This document shows positions 63,454 through 64,000 of a stretch of DNA of 64,000 nt, piece after piece. Numbering within the stretch: the stretch's first letter is position 1; every line of letters begins with the position of its first letter. The stretch is taken from assembly GCA_008012115.1 (NCBI GenBank), contig SSEB01000008.1:62001-126000 (forward strand), written 5' to 3'. The notes under the pieces are model-generated. The model did no database searches. It had not been told where the DNA came from and saw only the letters and a program-made list of their open reading frames with translations. The position numbers and the translations under genes were made by a program. Source of the stretch: Nevskiaceae bacterium (GTDB lineage: Bacteria; Pseudomonadota; Gammaproteobacteria; Nevskiales; Nevskiaceae).

Positions 63454-64000
<547 letters not shown>

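Overview
This is a GC-rich gammaproteobacterial chromosome segment. The right-hand quarter carries housekeeping genes (yaeQ, mpl, rnd, adk, a probably PPi-dependent phosphofructokinase, ppa). That set and the DUF1302 outer-membrane protein suggest the Xanthomonadales/Nevskiales side of the Gammaproteobacteria; the genus cannot be fixed from the sequence alone. About 1-50 kb reads as a heavy-metal and stress resistance island joined to this core. No integrase, tRNA gene or attachment site was seen; the only complete transposon is an IS21-family element at about 12-14.5 kb.

Layout. 1-8.4 kb (minus): a copper/silver unit of a CopA/SilP-type P-type ATPase, a Met/His repeat protein, a Cys-rich secreted protein and a CusCBA-type efflux system cut by the left edge, with a methyltransferase-like membrane protein and a DUF2933 protein upstream. 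8.5-11.6 kb (plus): a second-type FtsH, a Met-rich periplasmic protein and a PPK2 kinase. 11.7-14.6 kb: a cytochrome c gene fragment, a 21-bp repeat array and IS21 istAB. 14.7-16 kb: two unknown genes. 16-25.1 kb: CadR-like regulator and a czcI-czcC-czcB-PII-czcA-cadA zinc/cadmium/cobalt operon. 25.2-34 kb (minus): a second cusCBA set that runs on into three bufferin-type genes (DUF2282 precursor, DUF692/MNIO enzyme, DUF2063 partner). 34-41.2 kb (minus): a nine-gene copper operon with a short multicopper oxidase, a TolC protein with a Met/His tail, a cytochrome c fused to an NTF2-like domain, and a rhodanese-nucleotide cyclase fusion. 41.5-46.6 kb: a beta-barrel protein, a CueR-like regulator, a second PGSW-repeat protein, further Cys-rich and unknown small genes, an XRE regulator and a GDCCVxC protein. 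46.7-49.2 kb: a structured leader, an AAA+ ATPase and a PPP-type phosphatase. From 50.3 kb: core genes, a GGDEF/EAL protein, a TraR/DksA-type zinc finger, a DUF1302 barrel and the end of an oligopeptide ABC ATPase.

How it fits together. Three nearly identical MerR/CueR-type promoters (7.3, 34.0 and 43.25 kb) probably place both cus units and the barrel gene under the CueR-like protein encoded at 43.3 kb. Three perfect TTGAC-N4-GTCAA dyads (4.8, 8.4 and 33.45 kb) suggest an FNR/DNR-type input on the same genes. Copper would be exported from the cytoplasm by the ATPase, expelled across the envelope by CusCBA, oxidised by the multicopper oxidase and bound by many Met/His/Cys-rich secreted proteins, including the bufferin. 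The czc/cad block would handle divalent metals under CadR.

The least explained items are a small family of secreted PGSWxxIMSxKDPxxYG repeat proteins, the rhodanese-cyclase fusion inside a copper operon, the leader-AAA-phosphatase cassette, and a pair of 117-bp palindromic-end repeats.
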